A stretch of DNA of 64,000 nt from Labia minor (taxonomy: Eukaryota; Arthropoda; Insecta; Dermaptera; Spongiphoridae), in contig OY720344.1 in assembly GCA_963082975.1 (NCBI GenBank), positions 8,171,580-8,235,579 of the forward strand, given 5' to 3'. The notes beneath the pieces are model-generated. The model was given only the letters and a program-made list of their open reading frames with translations, did not search any database and was not told the DNA's origin. The translations under genes were made by a program, and so were the position numbers. Positions 30,040 to 41,974 of the stretch are shown piece after piece. Each line of letters starts with the position of its first letter. Positions within the stretch are counted from its first letter, which is position 1.

Positions 30040-30967
30040 TATTATATTTTTTCAATATTTTGATTTTATTAATTTTTTATCTCTCTTTGTAAAGACGAAA
30101 TTATAACTTTAAAATGATTTTAAATGTAATCAATCAAAAGTCAGAAATTATAATTTAAAAAAATCAAAATTCTTCATAAAAAAAAAATGGCTTTTTATTT
30201 TTTCTAATACATTTACCGTGTATATAATATATAGAGATTCTTTATTTCATTAGATTGAATATTATTTATTAGTAATTCATTTAATAAATATCTAATCGTT
30301 ATTTGAAATTTATTTAATTATTATTTTAGAATTTATGATGCTTAATCCAAATTTAATTCGCAGCATGGAACATACGATCAGGACTGTCATTTAGTTGGAG
30401 GGGAGCGACCTGAACATTTTTTCAAACTTCTTATTTAAACGGATTTTAATATTTTGATTATTATTATTAATTAATGTATTATATTTGCATCCCGCCTCGT
30501 TTTTGTATTAGATATTGTATCAATATTTTTTATATTTCAAATATTTTAAAATTTTTTAATTAATTTCGAAAGAAAATTAAAAATATATTTATACAATTTT
30601 TGCTAGTATAATAAAATAAGATCTAATGAAATATATTTATTTTTATCGTCAATTCACAATGTGTCATTTATTATATTATTAATTTGTGAAATGATTACAA
30701 ATTTTATGTAAAATCCATTCTCTATTCGTTTAGATCAAAAATAATATATTTAATATTTAATATATTGAATATATTTAATACATACTAGAATCAACTCTTG
30801 AATATTTTTTTAAACAAGCGGACTATGGACATCTGTATTATTTATTTTTAATGTTTTGACAAAGTCCCTTTTGTTGTTTTCTTCTTTTGTATTATGTATT
30901 GAGAAAGGTAAGTTTTGGAAAGGGCCTTTTGTTGTATTATTATTGTTTCTCCTTTTTAAGTTAACAA
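30040..30967. other. Unassigned AT-rich DNA between direct repeats
   Basis: No gene seen. A more complex patch at 30361-30415 (AGGACTGTCATTTAGTTGGA) could be a diverged repeat end. Confidence 0.4.
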
Positions 30968-31169
30968 AATACAAATATTCATTAATTATGCTCTAATTAA
31001 ACACTTGCAAGCTACGAATGTGTTATTTTATTGTATTGTCATCCAGAATACATAACTCTGAAAAGTTTCAGAGCGATTGGATGACTGGAAGTGGTCGAAA
31101 TTTCGATTGCAAGATTTGACGCGAACAGATAAACAAACAAGAAAGCAAGCTAAGAAAAACGTGGTAAAA
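30968..31169 (+). repeat. Direct repeat D1, right copy
   Basis: Matches 29652-29866 with only a few substitutions and a shorter AAAC tract. Confidence 0.65.
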
Positions 31170-31837
31170 AAGAAACATTTTTTTTGAGTTATTATTTTAA
31201 ATGAAAATCAATTAAAGGAATCGATTATTTTTTTCAAAACCACTTTAAATCATTGGAATGTTTGATTTGTATATATAATGACACCTAAATATAATTAATA
31301 AGTTTAATTAAGAAAAAAAACAATTAATTAAGGATTTAATTATGCAAATGAAACCTAATAGATATACCTTCAATATTTCCACCAATACATGTAAATTTTC
31401 ATAAGAATTTTATCGATAATTTTCATGATCAGAAAGACATTAGCAGTTACAATTTTTATATTATAATAAAAGAGGTAACATTTGAATTATTTTATTTTAT
31501 TTTATTTTTTTTTTTTTGTAATGAATGTATGTGATGAATACATTTTATTGTGTTATTTTTAATATTTATTTGATTTATAACTTTAAATACCGTATCGCCT
31601 CGTTATTACGTTTCTTTCCCTCTACTGTGAATTACGAAAATTCTCAAATAATTAATAGGTTTTTAAAACGCCTATTTTTTATGATATATTATATAAACTA
31701 GTACTTCCTAAACACATTCTAAATTTCATTAGTATTTTCTTTTTTTTAATTAAATATTAAGGCCATTAAATTAATTATTTAATTAAATTTATGATAAATG
31801 AAAAAAATTTCATCATATCTTCTTTAATATATCTAGT
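31170..31837. other. Unassigned AT-rich DNA
   Basis: Nothing recognisable. Confidence 0.4.
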
Positions 31838-32335
31838 ACCTGGTTCACCGAGCCGCGGCTCGGTACTTTAAAAAAATTATTCCATGTGAATATTTAACAT
31901 TCAGATTATTATTTAAAATAAATAGACGACAAAATATATGAAACAATTTCAAATAATATTAGAAGAACATAAATTAAAAAACAAAACAGTCATAAAATTA
32001 TAGTCCTTAAACGTACGTGCACATATTAATGCACTGAAAGACAGAAAAGTATGGCCTGTGGATATAACATAATATATATTTCGTAATTTCATTACAAAAT
32101 ATTATTAAAATAAATATTTTTAATTTTATTTGATTTATAATTTTTTGTATTTAAGGAAGCGGTGTCCTGTGCCAATTTTTTTAATTATTAAAATTTCTAT
32201 TTTAATTTAAGAAACAACTAACAAAGATGATTTTGCACGAGGCTGAAACCAATACAGATCGATATTTCTTTATAAATATTATTTATGATGTGAATTTCAA
32301 AAAAATCCTTCGAGTGGTTTAATATTTCAAAAATA
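31838..32335 (+). repeat. R3-type hairpin followed by H2-related fragment
   Basis: Starts with AGTACCTGG and the 18-bp palindrome ACCGAGCCGCGGCTCGGT (31849-31866). At 32195-32335 come the words TTTAAGAAACAACTAACAAA, GATGATTTT and AAACCAAT of HINE family 2. The same order (hairpin, then H2-like part) is seen at 590-935, so the two may be parts of one larger family. Confidence 0.45.
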
Positions 32336-32879
32336 CAAATATATATTTATATACACCATTTTTGTTAGTATGATAAGATAATATATATTTTTAAATGATT
32401 CATTGATCTAATGCAGTGGTTCTTAAACTGTGGTCCGCGGACCCCTGGGGGTCCGCGAAGCCTTTACTGGGGGTCCGCGGTCCTCGGAAAAAAATCATCG
32501 TAAAAATATATACATATATAAATATTTAAAGTTCATTGTTTAACTATATCCTCCTAGAGAATTACGGCTATAATTTAATACTATTAATAATACTATTTTA
32601 TTTTATTAAATTGATAATTATGTCAATTAATTTTTTGTGAATAAATAAACATATATAAAAAACTATATATAAAATTTGAATTTTCATCCATTCATTCATT
32701 TAAAATCATTTTTCGATTGTTCCTTTAAAATAACCCCTCTTAGGGGCTCGGAAGGGGAGGCATATAAGGGAATTTTCTTTCACTTTGTTATTGGGGAAAA
32801 CCAGGGGAGGGGACAGTCTTACCCGGAAAAACCCAAATTGTCAGCGTCCACTCTGGGGTTTTAAACAGTTTTAAAGCAA

Positions 32880-32990
32880 ATGTTAATTATAAGTTCATTT
32901 CTCAACGAGTTGTATCTTTAAATTATTTTTATTAATGTTAATTATAAGTTCATTTCTCAACGAGTTGTATCTTTAAATTATTTTTATTAA
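32880..32990. repeat. Two tandem units of about 55 bp in the hAT 5' region
   Basis: TGTTAATTATAAGTTCATTT and CTCAACGAGTTGTATC are repeated at a spacing of about 55-56 bp with no visible change. Confidence 0.8.
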
Positions 32991-33175
32991 TTTAATTAAT
33001 TATAATTAAATTATAGCTAATAATAGTTTATTATAGCTAATAATTTTTTTTAATTTTTAGTGTAATTTGCATGATCATTATTTTATAAAAACACTAAACA
33101 CATTTTGCAATTTCCCAGAAAGGCTGTTTTTGAGAGTAAGTATAAGTTAGTTTTATGAATAAAAAATATTTATTT

Positions 33176-33295
33176 TAATAATATTTTAGAATCAAATTAC
33201 GAAATTAATAATATTTTAGAATCAAATTACGAAATTAATAATATTTTAGAATCAAATTACGAAATTAATAATATTTTAGAATCAAATTACGAAAT
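33176..33295. repeat. Four tandem 30-bp units in the hAT 5' region
   Basis: The 30-bp unit built on AATAATATTTTAGAATCAAA and TTACGAAATT is repeated four times exactly. Together with the two 55-bp units it makes a repeat-rich 5' leader, which could bind the transposase or have arisen by slippage. Confidence 0.85.
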
Positions 33296-33524
33296 ATATT
33301 TATTATATAAATTAATATTCATTTAAAATGATATTAAATCATTTATTTAAAATGATTTAAAACATTTATTAAAATGATTTAAAACATTCATTTAAAATGA
33401 TATTAAAACATTCATTTAAAATCATATTAAAACATAGCTAGTAAATAATAATTCGTTATATTTATATTATATTTATATTATATTTATATTATTGTAGTTC
33501 AATGTTAATAAATTACTCCATAAA

Positions 33525-35384
33525 ATGGATCGTTGGCTACAAACTGGTTCAACACAGAAACGGAAAGAATCAGATGATGAGGCATCAACAGCAAACTCTA
33601 CCAAGAAACGCAAAACTAGAAAATATTCGGATGATTATTTATCATTTGGATTTACTTATATTTGCAACAATGATGTGGAAAGACCAGTCTGCGTTCTATG
33701 TCAGAAAAGTTTATCCAATGAAAGTATGAAACCTGCTAATCTCAGACGTCATTTACAAACAAAGCACAGCGAGCATGTTAGTAAGTCTATCGAATTTTTT
33801 AAAATGAAAAAAGAAGAACTTAATTCAAGTCAGAAATTGATGGTAAAGACGGGATCTGGTGGTATGAGTAAGAAAGCAGTAATGGCATCATATGAAGTAG
33901 CTCTACTTATTGCTAAAGCAGGAAAGCCGCATAATATAGCAGAGCAATTAATTCTTCCTGCTACAAAAGTAATTACAAATATAATGTTAGGAACTAAAGC
34001 AGCAAACGATATAAATTTGATTTCATTATCAAATGATACGGTTAAGAATAGGATTGAAGACATGTCATGTAATATAAAAGAAGAATTAATATCGAGAGTG
34101 CGCAAAAGTCACTATTACTCATTACAATTGGATGAAAGTACTGATGTCACTAATAATGCCAATTTGTTAGCTTTCATTAGATATGAGTTTGAAAATCAAA
34201 TACAAGAAGATGTATTGTTTTGTGATTCACTACCTTCACGAACGACAGCTAATGACATATTTAACAGTTTGAATAATTTTATAACCGAAAATGAAATAGA
34301 GTGGCCAAAATGTGTTGGAATTTGCACTGATGGTGCTCGTGCAATGTCAGGTACAAGAACTGGATTGATTGCTCTTATTAAAAATGTTGCGCCTCAGGTT
34401 GTTTGGAATCATTGCTGCATTCACAGAGAATCATTAGCAGCCAAAAATATGTCACCAGATTTGAAAAGAACATTAGACGAAGTAGTTAAAATTGTCAATT
34501 TCATTAAGGCTCGTCCACTTAATTCCAGAGTTTTTAAAATTTTGTGTGAGGAAATGGGTAGTCAACATACACATTTATTATTACATACAGATGTACGTTG
34601 GTTGTCCCGCGGGAAAGTACTCATTCGCCTTTTTGAGCTTCGAGATGAAATACGATTGTTTTTAATAGATGCGCATTTTGAACTGACCGAATGTTTCAAT
34701 GATTTTATCTGGTTAGCTAAGGTGGCTTACTTGACTGATATTTTTACAAAATTGAACGAACTTAATTTGAGCCTGCAAGGTACTGTTGTAAATATATTTA
34801 AAGTTGAAGATAAAATAGAAGCAATGATTAAAAAAATCGACTTGTGGTCGAAACGCATCCAGAACGGTGTATATGAGTCTTTTCCAACTCTCAATGATTT
34901 CATAGAAAGCTCCAGTGAAAAATTGCTTAATCAAACGCGTCAATTATTTGTTGAACATTTAATTACTTTGAAAAGCAACTTCAGGAAGTATTTTTCTACT
35001 CCTGATCCTTGCAATAACTGGATCAGAGATCCATTTAATATGGAAATTACAAATGCTAAACATTTATCTGCACCTGAACAAGATATTCTCGTGGAATTAT
35101 CATGTGATACAACTTATAAACTAAAATTTAACAAAACTGAATTGAGCAACTTTTGGTTACTTCTCAGGTCAGATTATCCTGCGCTTGCAAATAAAGCACT
35201 TCAACACTTGATTCCATTCTGCACAACATATTTATGCGAACAAGCTTTTTCGGTACTATTTTATATTAAGTCTAAATATAGAAACAAATTAAATGTAGAG
35301 CCGGATCTTAGATTAAAAGTTTCCAATATTAAGCCAGATATTGAGATTCTTGTTTCAAGAAAACAACTGCATACATCTCATTAA
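33525..35384 (+). CDS. hAT superfamily transposase (BED zinc finger, ZBED5/SCAND3-like)
   Basis: A 619-residue transposase that would cut out and reinsert its own transposon in the nucleus by a hAT DDE mechanism. Order: basic N-terminus with KKRKTRK (27-33, possible nuclear signal); BED-type finger C56-x2-C59 ... H76-x4-H81 in VCVLCQKSLSNES and LRRHLQTKH; catalytic Asp203 in LQLDESTDVTNNANLL; Asp269 in GICTDGARAMSG; the C/H motif NHCCIHRESLAAK (295-307), WLSRGKVL (359-366), and the C-terminal dimerisation region with Glu572 in YLCEQAFSVLFYIKSKYRN. Length, start (Met at 33525 next to MDRWL, a common start in this group) and stop fit a complete protein. No stop or frame change is seen. An antisense open frame at 33830-34105 is a shadow. 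Confidence 0.95.
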   Translation: MDRWLQTGSTQKRKESDDEASTANSTKKRKTRKYSDDYLSFGFTYICNNDVERPVCVLCQKSLSNESMKPANLRRHLQTKHSEHVSKSIEFFKMKKEELNSSQKLMVKTGSGGMSKKAVMASYEVALLIAKAGKPHNIAEQLILPATKVITNIMLGTKAANDINLISLSNDTVKNRIEDMSCNIKEELISRVRKSHYYSLQLDESTDVTNNANLLAFIRYEFENQIQEDVLFCDSLPSRTTANDIFNSLNNFITENEIEWPKCVGICTDGARAMSGTRTGLIALIKNVAPQVVWNHCCIHRESLAAKNMSPDLKRTLDEVVKIVNFIKARPLNSRVFKILCEEMGSQHTHLLLHTDVRWLSRGKVLIRLFELRDEIRLFLIDAHFELTECFNDFIWLAKVAYLTDIFTKLNELNLSLQGTVVNIFKVEDKIEAMIKKIDLWSKRIQNGVYESFPTLNDFIESSSEKLLNQTRQLFVEHLITLKSNFRKYFSTPDPCNNWIRDPFNMEITNAKHLSAPEQDILVELSCDTTYKLKFNKTELSNFWLLLRSDYPALANKALQHLIPFCTTYLCEQAFSVLFYIKSKYRNKLNVEPDLRLKVSNIKPDIEILVSRKQLHTSH

Positions 35385-35778
35385 ATATGTAAGTTATATT
35401 TAATGAGATAGATGCAGTTATTTTTTAAAATATTTCTTATTTAATATTTTCTGAAAAAAATTATAAAATATTTATATGAATTTAATGTAAGTACCCATTA
35501 TAATTTGTGAGATTTGTTGCTATGACAATGTTTGTATTTTCTTTCTTCAATATTATAATTTCTAATAAAATGTGTTCTACAATATGCAAAAAAATCGTTA
35601 TTCACCAATCACTGTTAGAAATATTCATCATATATCCTTGTCCTTATGAGATCGTAAGCCAGAAATTAATTAATAAAATGACGTAAAGTACCTAAAGTTG
35701 TGATGGGGGTCCGTCAAAAAAAATTTTTTCAAGTGGGGGTCCGTGGAGTACATAAGTTTAAGAACCTATGATCTAATG

Positions 35779-36690
35779 TATACTATAGAAGCTATACTAT
35801 ATCCTATCCCTATAATAAATAATTTTTAGAACTATTATAGAAATCAAATCAGAAATTGTTATGCTGTTCACGTATGTAACATATACTAGTGTAGATATAA
35901 ATTCATAGTGGATTAGAGAACATATGATGATTATTATTATTATAGCTAATCGTGAGTGATAAAAGCATCGTCTTTAGAGAGCACATTAACCCCATCAAAA
36001 TAATTATATTAAGCATTAACACGTTTCTCAACAAGTCACCCTTTAAACTGAATGATAAGTTCGATAATATTTAAGTATCATTCAACATGCTATCATTATT
36101 ACTGTCAGTAAAAATTGTACCATATGCTAATTTTAGCATTTATACAAAATAGGTACATACATCTACGTATCCTCGGATATTGCACCACTCAAAAGGATTA
36201 ATAAAACATTTACCTACTTTAACTAATATTTATCTATAATAGGGATTGAAAATTAACACTGCACTTTAACAGTTTATGTTTATTAATTTTTTATTTTGAA
36301 AATTCTTTTAATAATAACTCTCAATATACATATATAAGTATATATATATTTATTTAATTTATTTAATTAAGTAATTGATTTATAATTTAGCGAAAAGGCT
36401 TGTTTAATTAAATCTATCGCTTAAACTTTTAATCCAATAAGAATGAAATTAGTAATTAAAAGGTTGTGAGTAATTCTTTTGAAAGGAGAATTTTAATCAG
36501 CCTTTGAATAAACGATATTCAAAACAAATCAAATGAAAAAAACTTACTATAGTTTCAATGGGTAAACTTAAAAATCCTTCAATAAGGGATGGCTAAATTG
36601 TATATCCAAGTCATCCATTGATTGCAGGTTTTTATTTATAATATTAAAGATCCAAATAAAAACGCCTCACCCACCAGCAATTCTTGTGTT
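35779..36690. other. Unassigned AT-rich DNA
   Basis: Nothing recognisable. Confidence 0.45.
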
Positions 36691-36773
36691 TCTTAATGAA
36701 GCAGAAGGTTATTGTAATAAATGAAACGAATTAGATCCAGTTTTCTTATTATAAAATATATAGATTTATGAAA

Positions 36774-37780
36774 AGTTATTTCTGGGTTATTTTCACGTTT
36801 AATTGCGAGATTTGAGTTTCTCGACGTTTCGGGGTCCATTTTGGCGTTGTTTTCAAGGAAGTATTTTAAGAGGAAATTTTTAAGATTCTGGGCAGGGCCC
36901 CCCAACTCCTTAGAAATCGGTGAAACCATTTTTTTTAATATGATGTCTCTATGTGGCACCCCTAAGAGGCGCTGGAGGCGCATAACCGATAACTCTGCAT
37001 GCAAAAACCAGGCAAAAACACACACACGCACACAAGCCCGATTTTTTTTTTCAATTAGTTACTGCCTGTATAATGTCAAGCTCCCACATGTGTCCATTAC
37101 AACTAAGAATAAGTAAGTTATGTTAGTCACGTTCATACTTCCACATGTGAACATTAATTAAGGTTCTTAGCATTTAGCAGGTAAAACACATGGCAAGGCT
37201 CATTCAATTGAAAATTGCAAGGGTGCACTTGTTAAATGAAATATTCTTTGTAGGAGAGGGCAGTGTGGTTTATTGTTTGCAGTTGCTGTCAAGCACTGAT
37301 CCTTTTGAGGAGAAATTTCAACATGTGTCTGAAAAAAAAAAACACTCTTCATTTCATCCCTCACCCCTACCTTTCTCCTTCCCTTATTTCGGTGATATAA
37401 AAGAAAAAAGCATGACTAGCGATCAGTTATTATGACACTAGATGTAAGGAGTGACGAGAGATATTTTAGACTAGACGGGAGTGTGTCCCTATGTATGATT
37501 GAATTTGTATCTTCAAACTCATAATAAATTTCTTACTCTTTCTTAAATAAAATTGCCTTTTATTTCTTTACCGTTTAATTACCCATTAAACCCGTGGGTA
37601 AGGTAAAATATATAATTCCTGCACTCGCATGGTGGCGCCAAAACCTTCGTTTCAGCAATGACAATAGAGTTTACTAGTCTTATATATGGTCTGTGATTCT
37701 GGGTTTTAGACGGATTAACATCGGACTCAACTCTCACAATTAAACGTGAAAATAATCCAGAAATAACTCCACATTTCACG
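36774..37780. repeat. Inverted-repeat unit related to FB2
   Basis: GTTATTTCTGGGTTATTTTC and ACGTTTAATTG (36776-36807) are mirrored at 37738-37770. Inside, 37036-37068 (AGCCCGATTTTTTTTTTCAA, TTAGTTACTGCC) and 37615-37695 (GGTGGCGCCAAAACCTTCG, CAATAGAGTTTACTAGTC) match the arms of the foldback repeat at 57540-57785. It looks like a larger, decayed member of FB2 with about 1 kb between arms. The part at 37250-37560 has TATA-like and AATAAA words but no paired copy in the window. Confidence 0.5.
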
Positions 37781-37929
37781 GAAATCTAATGTACTCATAA
37801 ATGAATTTAAATTTACAAAAAAGAGATTATCTTCATTAAATTATTATATAAACCAAAAATTACATATATAATATAATATGTTATTATATAAAATTTAAAC
37901 TATTTGGGAATAGGGTTCTTCGCAGCATT

Positions 37930-38180
37930 TATGAAATTGCATGAACTCTATGCATCTCCAATTATAGTTAGGGTTATAAAATCGAGAAGGCACGTGGCAA
38001 GAATGGCGAAGAATATATTAGCAGGGAAACCGATTGGGATACGTCCGCTTGGAAGACCACGTGAGAGAGATGGGAGAGAGTAGGGATTGGATGGATATGG
38101 CTGAGGATAGGAACACTAGGAGAAATGTGATTCCTGCGGCCAAGAACTTTCGAGTTCCGTAGAGCTACAGAGATAGATAA
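37930..38180 (+). mobile_element. LINE 3' end fragment (GATA-tailed family)
   Basis: Plus-strand frame ELYASPIIVRVIKSRRHVAR then MAKNILAGKPIGIRPLGRP, matching the C-terminus of the LINE at 7366-8330, with a broken tail equivalent to AAKNFRVP and GATAGATA at 38171. Several deletions. Confidence 0.7.
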
Positions 38181-39168
38181 ATAATTATATTATATAAATT
38201 TGAGATCGTTTGAAATGTATAAGAAAATATTCCTCAATTGTCCACAAATAAAGTTCTAAACTATTAAATGGATTTGAAACAAAATTAATAATAAATTCCC
38301 ACAAGTTTTTTATAATGTTCTTATACCTATATATAGAAAAATATAAACATGTAGATATATTTAAATAAAATGAATTATTAATTGTACTTTGATGAGCCTT
38401 CTAGCCAAATGATATTGGATATCTTAAGATCCTTAGAGAGAGAGAGAGAGAGAGAGATGGAGAGAGAAAAAAAAATCAAAAACATCAATATTTGGGTGGG
38501 TGTACAGTTAGATTTTGAAGAATATTTCTTAGTCCAAATAAATATTAGCAATAAATAAATAAATAAATATATAAAAAGAAGTAAGATAAAAATAAAGGAC
38601 ATGGATGGGATTTCCAATGGATGCAAATCACATAACATTATACAGGGATATTCCTACATATATGTTAATAAAAATATGCGAGTTGTTGACATTTTTCTTA
38701 ATATACTCAAAATACTATAGAAGTATAGAAAGTAGTAAGTATATAAGTAAGTTTATGATATTATATATATATATATATATATATATAAAAACCAATTTTT
38801 TCATATTTGTTATTTTGACAGTGCTTTCATCATCAATAACTATTAATACATATAGATATCATTGATTTTTGTTTGAACATTTATTTTATGAATATTAGAT
38901 ATAATAATATTCAATATCATTGATTAATTTATTATAAAATTAAAGACAAAGTAAATATGATTTAATATTTGTTTTTTAATTTTTTTTTCCAATTACTTTT
39001 TTTCCAATACATAATTTTTGACATTTTGACGATGATATCGAATTAAATAATGATTGCATTATGAATATTATTATTATTATATTGTATGATATGTTGATCA
39101 CTTGAATGGATTTGATTTATATTTAGGCATAAAATTGAATTTTACAAATTCAATAATAAATTTAAATT
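38181..39168. other. Unassigned AT-rich DNA with microsatellites
   Basis: (AG)n at 38436-38456, AAAT repeats near 38550, (TA)n at 38762-38787. Open frames across them are low-complexity shadows. Confidence 0.5.
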
Positions 39169-40053
39169 AGCTGGAGTGTCTCCACTCGACTATCTCGCAA
39201 TTTAAATTGGATTAAATAACATAATATATTATATTTAAATTAAATTTAATTAATTATAAATTATAAATTAAAATTAATAAATAATATTTATTAAACCAGC
39301 GAGTATTTGGTTCTTTGTTGATGGCACCACGTCACGTGTTGGCGCGTGAGATTTGTAGTGTTAAAAAATTAATTTTGGTACTTTCAGCGATTCAATCAAG
39401 CTGAAATTCTATATATAGCAGTTTTATACAATTATTAATCATGTGAAAAATTATCAAACATATATCTTTACTTTTACGGTCACTTTAGAAGAAAAAAAAT
39501 CAAAACTTAGTATGTAATGACCCTCTTCCTGTTGAGCTACAATTCTCAAAAGGATAGAAAACTACGAATTTTGAATAATACCCATGTACCAAATTTGATG
39601 ATTCAAGTTCAAACCGTTTTTACGATCACGAAAATTTTCGATGTCGAGATTTTGATGTTTTTATACGTTTTGAAGGTTCCTGAATCATTTTCACTCTGGT
39701 TGAGAAAAATGTCTGTGTGTGTGTGTGTGTGTGTGTGTATGTAGACAAGATTACGCAAAAACGGTTTGAGCTAGAATCATCAAATTTGGTACATGGGCAT
39801 TATTCAAAATTCGTAGTTTTCTATCTACTTTTGAGAAATGTAGGAATGTAACTCAACCGGAAGAGGGTCATTACCTACAACGTTTTGATTTTTTTTTTCC
39901 TCTAAAATAACCGTAAAAATAAAGCTGGTTTAATAAATATTATTTAATAATTTATTTATAATTTATAATTAATTAAATTGAATTTAAATATAATATATTA
40001 TGTTATTTAATCCAATTCAAATTGCGAGATAGTCGAGTGGAGACACTCCAGCT
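39169..40053. mobile_element. HINE family 1: two copies fused as an inverted dimer
   Basis: Both outer ends carry the H1 stem-loop end: AGCTGGAGTGTCTCCACTCG at 39169 and its reverse complement ending 40053. The left half reads inward to CAAACCGTTTTTACG (39612-39626) and then switches to GATCACGAAAATTTTCGATG, the region just inside the other end of the family, reading outward again through (TG)n (39714-39738) to the second stem-loop. The T-run/ACTATCTCGCC end is lost from both. The right half also lacks an inner block (39925 onward). Confidence 0.75.
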
Positions 40054-41350
40054 TATTTTATTATACCTCGCTCAGTTCATAATACTTTTAATTTATCAAC
40101 TATATCTTAAATACAGTTATCCTTATTTTAGCCTTAGATAAAATAGTTAAAATCATTGATATATACTTAATAAATCGGCTCGAAAAATATCATTCGAGAA
40201 AAGTTATTAAAAAAATAATTAAACTAATTATAAAATAAATCTTTTAAACATGAAAGAAGTATTTAATTTCTTCAGCTTATGTATTAGTAATATTTTATTA
40301 TCTTCACAAACTACTGAAATTTGATACATTATTTTTTATTTTATCATTTAAACTATTTTCTGTATCCACAACCAGTGTCTAGGACCCGTATACTATTTAT
40401 ATGCCAACGGTGGCCAAACCGTGGCTCGCTAAAAAAACTGTTGACTAATCTGCCACTGTCCACAACAGCAGAATATTTTTTTTTATTTTTCATTATTTGT
40501 ACATTAATTTATTGATATTAAAATTGAAATTCAATATTTTATATAAAATAATAAGTAATATCATTTAAAATCCTAATTTAAACATAAAAAAATTATAATA
40601 AAAGAAAATAATTATTGTAATATGATACTTTTCGTTAAATCTCTTTTTTTTATTTTACATTTTTTTTTACTTATAAAATCTATTATATATATGATATTTA
40701 TTAATAAATTTATAAATATTATGTCTCCCTATTAGCAGAATTAGTTGATACGGTTATTATGAATATCCTCCATTAATAATCATCAATTCATTTTGGTACA
40801 TACCGCCTGAAGATACAACATACAACGATTACATAATAGAAAATTATTAGTATTAATTTTAATAATTTCCATCAAGCATTTTATTTAAAAATAATATCAA
40901 TTTTAATTTCCTATAATCAAATATCATTTAAATTCATTAATTTATTTGAAAAATATTTATGAAATTATTTATATTAATTTGAATATAAATATAATGTTTT
41001 CAATGGCCACCTTGAATTATTTGAATATTTGAAATATGTCTATTCTTTAATAGACACCTGTTATTAATTAATTTAATTATGAAAAAATAACAAATAAAAT
41101 GATTTTTCTCATTAAGAACGATTCAACATATCACATCCAATCCCAGAGCAAAAATAAAAAGTTTACATAGATATTTAGTATCGTAGAACACTAATAAAAA
41201 CCTTATTAAAATTTTCTTTTATATTAGGCCTATATAATAGTACCTGGTTTACCAAACAAAGTATAGTATAGAAAATGATTCTTAATAAGTATTGCATCCC
41301 AATTCTAACATACACTCTTAAAGTTTATTTTGGAAACATTAAATTAAAAA
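40054..41350. other. Unassigned AT-rich DNA
   Basis: A GC patch at 40412-40440 (GGTGGCCAAACCGTGGCTCG) resembles a hAT subterminal region but is alone. Otherwise AT-rich without features. Confidence 0.4.
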
Positions 41351-41353
41351 ATA

Positions 41354-41873
41354 AAAAACAGATATGGATACATAAATAATAAATATAAACATTTTTAATT
41401 TTATTTTATTTATAATATATATGCAAGACCAGGCTGTGACGTCATGAATGGCTGGATGACGTCATATAATTTTAAATCAAGAAAAAACTAATAAATATGA
41501 TTTTCCCGAGGATAAAACCAATAAAAAGTGCATGATTCGTGATGATATATAAAAAAATCTCCTCATGTGAAATTTTGTGTGAAAATAACCCTTCCCTTCC
41601 TATCGTCGATCGCTAATACTACCACTTCCGGTTTCCGGATTTGCACCAAAAGTTGATCAATTTATTCCACTGATGCATTAAGTAAATATACCAAATTTCA
41701 TCAAAATCGGTTGAGCCGTTCACGGACGGACAGACGGAATGACGGACGGACGGACATCATGCTAAAAATACTTTTTTCTGTTAAGAAAATGCATGATTCG
41801 TGGAGATATGTAAAAATCTCCACATGTGAAATTTGGTGTGAAAACAATACCTCCCTTACTATCGTCGGTCGGT
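41354..41873 (-). mobile_element. HINE family 2 (H2), copy B (stem-loop end missing)
   Basis: Shares with copies at 44878 and 59021 the words CAGATATGGATACATAAATA, CAGGCTGTGACGTCATGAAT, CCACTTCCGGTTTCCGGATT, a GGACGGAC tract (41722-41755) and the end ATCGTCGGTCGGTAAAAA (41873). It lacks the stem-loop end and its subterminal repeat. Confidence 0.7.
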
Positions 41874-41880
41874 AAAAATG

Positions 41881-41938
41881 AGCTGTGGTCAGGCACAGAA
41901 CCGACCAACGATTTGAAATAAATTAATTTCCAAACAAC

Positions 41939-41974
<36 letters not shown>

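Larger units (their letters stand above)
32414..35770 (+). mobile_element. Apparently complete hAT (BED-finger, Charlie/ZBED-like) transposon
   Basis: The left end CAGTGGTTCTTAAACTGTGG (32414) and right end, reversed, CATAGGTTCTTAAACTTATG (35770) are flanked by identical 8-bp ATCTAATG (32406-32413 and 35771-35778). GGGGGTCCGCG-type subterminal repeats occur near both ends (32448-32485 and 35703-35750). Length 3357 bp. It encodes an uninterrupted 619-codon transposase and holds two tandem repeat blocks in its 5' non-coding part. This is the best candidate in the window for a recently active transposon. Confidence 0.92.

Noticed and set aside
33176-33295. CRISPR-like array of 30-bp repeats
   Set aside because: Units are contiguous without spacers and lie in an animal transposon.
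33830-34105. Antisense and alternative frames inside the hAT transposase
   Set aside because: Overlap a long coherent coding frame with all transposase motifs.
36841-37116. 91-codon frame overlapping an opposing 112-codon frame
   Set aside because: Both lie in an inverted-repeat unit related to FB2 and show no protein family signal.
37250-37600. LTR-like segment with TATA and AATAAA words
   Set aside because: No second copy, no target duplication and no internal genes in the window; the neighbouring GGCGCC word belongs to repeat FB2 rather than to a primer site.
40405-40480. hAT-like GGTGGCCAAACCGTGGCTCG patch
   Set aside because: Single end-like word without a partner end or target duplication.
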